Source: Neohoeflea coraliihabitans (lineage in GTDB: Bacteria; Pseudomonadota; Alphaproteobacteria; Rhizobiales; Rhizobiaceae). From it: a DNA stretch of 64,000 bases. Below are positions 61,252 through 64,000 of this stretch, piece by piece. The position numbers and the translations under genes are program-made. The stretch is from contig NZ_JAHWQX010000004.1 of the NCBI RefSeq assembly GCF_019334345.1, positions 310,001 to 374,000 on the forward strand, in the 5' to 3' direction. Each line of letters begins with the position of its first letter. The first letter of the stretch is position 1. Below the pieces are notes generated by a model. The model was not told where the DNA came from, did not search any database, and saw nothing but the letters and a program-made list of their open reading frames with translations.

Positions 61252-64000
61252 ATGGCGCGCGACAAGAAGGCGGAAGTGCTGGCGGCCCTGAAAACCGCGC
61301 CGCGCGGCGACGCATCCGCAGGCACCGTTACGATCGATTCGGACAAATGGCCGGGTTTCGTGCATCTGCGCACCCATTCCGCCTATTCGCTGCTGGAAGG
61401 GGCGCTGCCGATCAAGTCATTGCTGAAGCTGGCCGTTGCCGACGGCCAGCCGGCCCTGGCGATCAGTGACACCAACAATCTGTTCGGGGCGCTCGAATTT
61501 TCCGTCAAGGCGATGGAGGAGGGGATTCAGCCGATCATCGCCTGCCAGACCGACATCGACATGCAGGACGGCGTTGTCAGCGAGCGGCGCGGCAAGCCGG
61601 ACGGTGGCAGGCGCCCGGAATCGATCGTGCTCATCGCCGCCACCGATGAGGGCTACCGCCGCCTCGTCGAACTGATCTCGCACATGTATCTCGGTGGCGC
61701 CGAAACCGACCGGCCGACGCTCTGTCTCTCCTGGCTGCGCGAGGGAACCGAAGGTCTGCTTGCCCTCACCGGCGCGGCCACCGGTCCGGTCGACGCCGCC
61801 CTGCGCGCCGGCAATCCGGGGCGGGCGAAAGCGCGCCTGCAGGCCCTGGCGGAATGTTTCCCGGACCGTCTCTATGTCGAATTGCAGCGCCAGCAAGGCT
61901 ATGACACCACCTGCGAAGCGCGTCTCGTGCAGCTCGCCTATGATCTTGCCCTGCCGCTGGTCGCCACCAATGAGGCGTTTTTCCCGACGCCCGACGATTT
62001 TGACGCCCACGATGCGCTGATGGCCGTGGCGCAGAACACCGTCATCGCCGTCGATGACCGCATTCGCCTGACCCCCGACCATGCGTTCAAGTCGCGCGCC
62101 GAGATGATGGCGCTGTTTGCCGATCTGCCCGAGGCGCTGGACAACACGATCGAGATAGCGCGCCGCTGCTCGGCCGTTGTCGAAACCCGCGATCCGATCC
62201 TGCCGCGCTTCACCGCCGGAGCGGAAAGCGAAGACGAGACCGCCGCCCTGGCGGCCGAAGCCGCCGAACTGCGCCGGCAATCCGAGCGCGGGCTGGCGCG
62301 CCGCCTGGAGACCATGGGGCTGGCCGAGGGCTTTGACAAGACCGCCTATCTCGAGCGCCTCGAGGTCGAACTCGGCATCATCGAGAAGATGAAATTCCCC
62401 GGCTACTTCCTGATCGTTGCCGATTTCATCAAATGGGCCAAGGACCAGGACATTCCCGTCGGTCCCGGGCGTGGATCCGGTGCCGGCTCGCTGGTCGCCT
62501 ATGCCCTGACCATCACCGATGTCGATCCCTTGCGCTTCTCGCTGCTGTTCGAGCGCTTCCTCAACCCGGCCCGCGTCTCGATGCCCGACTTCGACATCGA
62601 CTTCTGCCAGGATCGCCGCGACGAGGTGATCCGCTATGTGCAGCAGAAGTACGGCCGCGACCAGGTGGCCCAGATCATCACCTTCGGCTCGTTGCAGGCG
62701 CGCGCCGCGCTGCGCGATGTCGGGCGCGTGCTGCAGATGCCCTACGGCATGGTCGATCGCATCTGCAAGCTGGTGCCCAACAACCCCGCCAATCCGACGC
62801 CGTTGCACCAGGCGATCGAGGACGAGCCGCGTTTTGCCGAGGAAATCGAGCGGGAGCCGGCCGTTGCCGGTCTGCTCGACATCGCGCAGAAACTCGAGGG
62901 GCTGTACCGCCACGCCTCGACCCATGCCGCCGGCATCGTCATTGGCGACCGGCCCTTGTCGCAGCTGGTCCCGATGTACCGCGATCCGCGCTCGGACATG
63001 CCGGTCACCCAGTTCAACATGAAATGGGTCGAACAGGCGGGGCTGGTCAAATTTGACTTTCTTGGCCTGAAAACCCTGACCGTGCTCGACACGGCGGTGG
63101 CCTTCATCAAGCGCCGCCGCGACATTGACGTCGATCTCGCCGCCCTGCCATTTGCCGACCCGCCCACCTACGAAATGCTCTCGCGCGGCGAGACCGTCGG
63201 GGTGTTCCAGGTGGAATCGGCCGGCATGCGCAAGGCGTTGATCGGCATGAAGCCCGATCGCATCGAGGACATCATCGCCCTGGTGGCGCTCTACCGGCCC
63301 GGTCCGATGGAGAACATCCCGGTCTACAATGCCCGCAAGCATGGCGACGAGGAGATCGCCTCGATCCATCCCAAGATCGACTATCTGCTTGCCGAAACGC
63401 AGGGCGTGATCGTCTACCAGGAACAGGTGATGCAGATCGCCCAGGTGCTGGCCGGCTATTCGCTCGGCGAAGCCGACCTTCTGCGCCGCGCCATGGGCAA
63501 GAAGATCCAGTCGGAGATGGACAAGCAGCGGGTGCGCTTCACCGAGGGCGCCATCGAGCGCGGCGTCGGCAAGGCGCAGGCCAACATGATTTTTGACCTT
63601 CTGGCCAAATTCGCCAATTACGGCTTCAACAAGTCGCACGCCGCCGCCTACGGCATCGTCTCCTACCAGACCGCCTATCTCAAGGCCCATTATCCGGTCG
63701 AGTTTCTCGCCGCGTCGATGACCTACGACATGGCCAACACCGACAAGCTCAATGATTTCCGCCAGGATGCGCGCCGTCTCGGCATCGAGGTTGTGCCGCC
63801 TTCCGTGCAGACCTCGTTCCGGCATTTCGAACCGGGCGAGGGGCGCATCTTTTACGCGCTCGCCGCCATCAAGGGCGTTGGCGAGGCGGCGGTTGACCAT
63901 ATCGTCGAGATGCGCGGCGACACGCCATTCGCCTCGCTCGAGGATTTCTGCCTGCGCATCGATCCGCGCCAGGTCAATCGCCGCGTGCTTGAAAGCCTGA
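61252..64000 (+). CDS. dnaE: DNA polymerase III subunit alpha (3' end outside window)
   Basis: The catalytic subunit of the replicative polymerase; 916 codons are visible and the gene continues beyond the window. The PHP domain begins at HLRTHSAYSLLEGALP (about residue 42), the polymerase palm acidic cluster is MPDFDIDF (444-451), and downstream GPGRGSGAGSLVAYAL, HASTHAAGIVI, VKFDFLGLKTLTV, ALYRPGPMEN and FNKSHAAAYGIVSYQTAYLKAH stretches are standard for DnaE1. A 35-residue N-terminal extension (ARDKKAEVLAALKTAP) precedes the PHP domain; ATG 61252 has weak GGGGCAGGG upstream. Confidence 0.96.
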   Translation, partial: MARDKKAEVLAALKTAPRGDASAGTVTIDSDKWPGFVHLRTHSAYSLLEGALPIKSLLKLAVADGQPALAISDTNNLFGALEFSVKAMEEGIQPIIACQTDIDMQDGVVSERRGKPDGGRRPESIVLIAATDEGYRRLVELISHMYLGGAETDRPTLCLSWLREGTEGLLALTGAATGPVDAALRAGNPGRAKARLQALAECFPDRLYVELQRQQGYDTTCEARLVQLAYDLALPLVATNEAFFPTPDDFDAHDALMAVAQNTVIAVDDRIRLTPDHAFKSRAEMMALFADLPEALDNTIEIARRCSAVVETRDPILPRFTAGAESEDETAALAAEAAELRRQSERGLARRLETMGLAEGFDKTAYLERLEVELGIIEKMKFPGYFLIVADFIKWAKDQDIPVGPGRGSGAGSLVAYALTITDVDPLRFSLLFERFLNPARVSMPDFDIDFCQDRRDEVIRYVQQKYGRDQVAQIITFGSLQARAALRDVGRVLQMPYGMVDRICKLVPNNPANPTPLHQAIEDEPRFAEEIEREPAVAGLLDIAQKLEGLYRHASTHAAGIVIGDRPLSQLVPMYRDPRSDMPVTQFNMKWVEQAGLVKFDFLGLKTLTVLDTAVAFIKRRRDIDVDLAALPFADPPTYEMLSRGETVGVFQVESAGMRKALIGMKPDRIEDIIALVALYRPGPMENIPVYNARKHGDEEIASIHPKIDYLLAETQGVIVYQEQVMQIAQVLAGYSLGEADLLRRAMGKKIQSEMDKQRVRFTEGAIERGVGKAQANMIFDLLAKFANYGFNKSHAAAYGIVSYQTAYLKAHYPVEFLAASMTYDMANTDKLNDFRQDARRLGIEVVPPSVQTSFRHFEPGEGRIFYALAAIKGVGEAAVDHIVEMRGDTPFASLEDFCLRIDPRQVNRRVLESL

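Noticed and set aside
61417-63900. 827-codon open frame on the minus strand
   Set aside because: Antisense shadow of dnaE, whose motifs are complete on the plus strand.

Overview
The window is G+C-rich chromosomal DNA of an alphaproteobacterium, almost certainly of the order Hyphomicrobiales (Rhizobiales). The evidence is a 14-gene nuo operon with the rhizobial order and extra small genes, NuoE with a long C-terminal tail, nuoN followed by birA, RNase J, methylmalonyl-CoA epimerase, a DUF1467 gene, proS, lolC and lolD, a suf operon starting with an extra cysteine desulfurase (the sufS2BCDS1XA layout known from Agrobacterium), and clpP-clpX-lon-hupB. I cannot name the genus.

Layout. 1-8.3 kb: a cell-envelope and housekeeping mix (start of an M23-type peptidase gene, a DUF455 ferritin-like protein, a one-cysteine Bcp peroxiredoxin, a YhdP/AsmA-like protein of 1139 aa, tyrS, an alpha/beta hydrolase, a cupin). 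8.47-11.70 kb: a compact, AT-richer island flanked by a perfect 28-bp direct repeat that is the 3' end of tRNA-Val(TAC). It holds only three genes: a ParB-like protein, a putative PD-(D/E)xK-type nuclease (4-bp overlap), and a convergent Dam-type (D12 class) adenine methyltransferase. 11.7-12.15 kb: tRNA-Val and tRNA-Asp. 12.6-29.4 kb: nuoA-N with three inserted accessory genes. 29.4-36.6 kb: birA, rnj, mce, DUF1467, proS, lolC, lolD. 36.6-37.4 kb: a 28-bp tandem repeat made from the tail of a hydrolase gene. 37.5-45.0 kb: suf operon behind a promoter with three stacked inverted repeats, one resembling an Irr iron-control element. 45.1-52.8 kb: tamA-tamB; TamB carries a large internal tandem duplication. 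52.8-54.1 kb: a lone cytochrome P450. 54.4-60.7 kb: clpP, clpX, a GFA-family gene, lon, hupB, with sigma-32-like promoters at clpP and lon and three clear intrinsic terminators. 60.8-61.0 kb: a 33-aa membrane microprotein gene with its own good promoter and ribosome binding site. 61.25 kb to the end: dnaE (truncated by the window).

How the parts work together: nuo encodes respiratory complex I, whose many Fe-S clusters depend on the suf machinery encoded 10 kb further on. TamA/TamB, LolCD and the AsmA-like protein serve outer-membrane biogenesis. ClpXP and Lon provide heat-inducible protein quality control. The most novel item is the integrase-less three-gene island: its gene content (methyltransferase + nuclease-like + ParB-like) suggests an undescribed restriction-modification-like defence module carried as a passenger at a tRNA gene. 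This function is inference; no search could be run.
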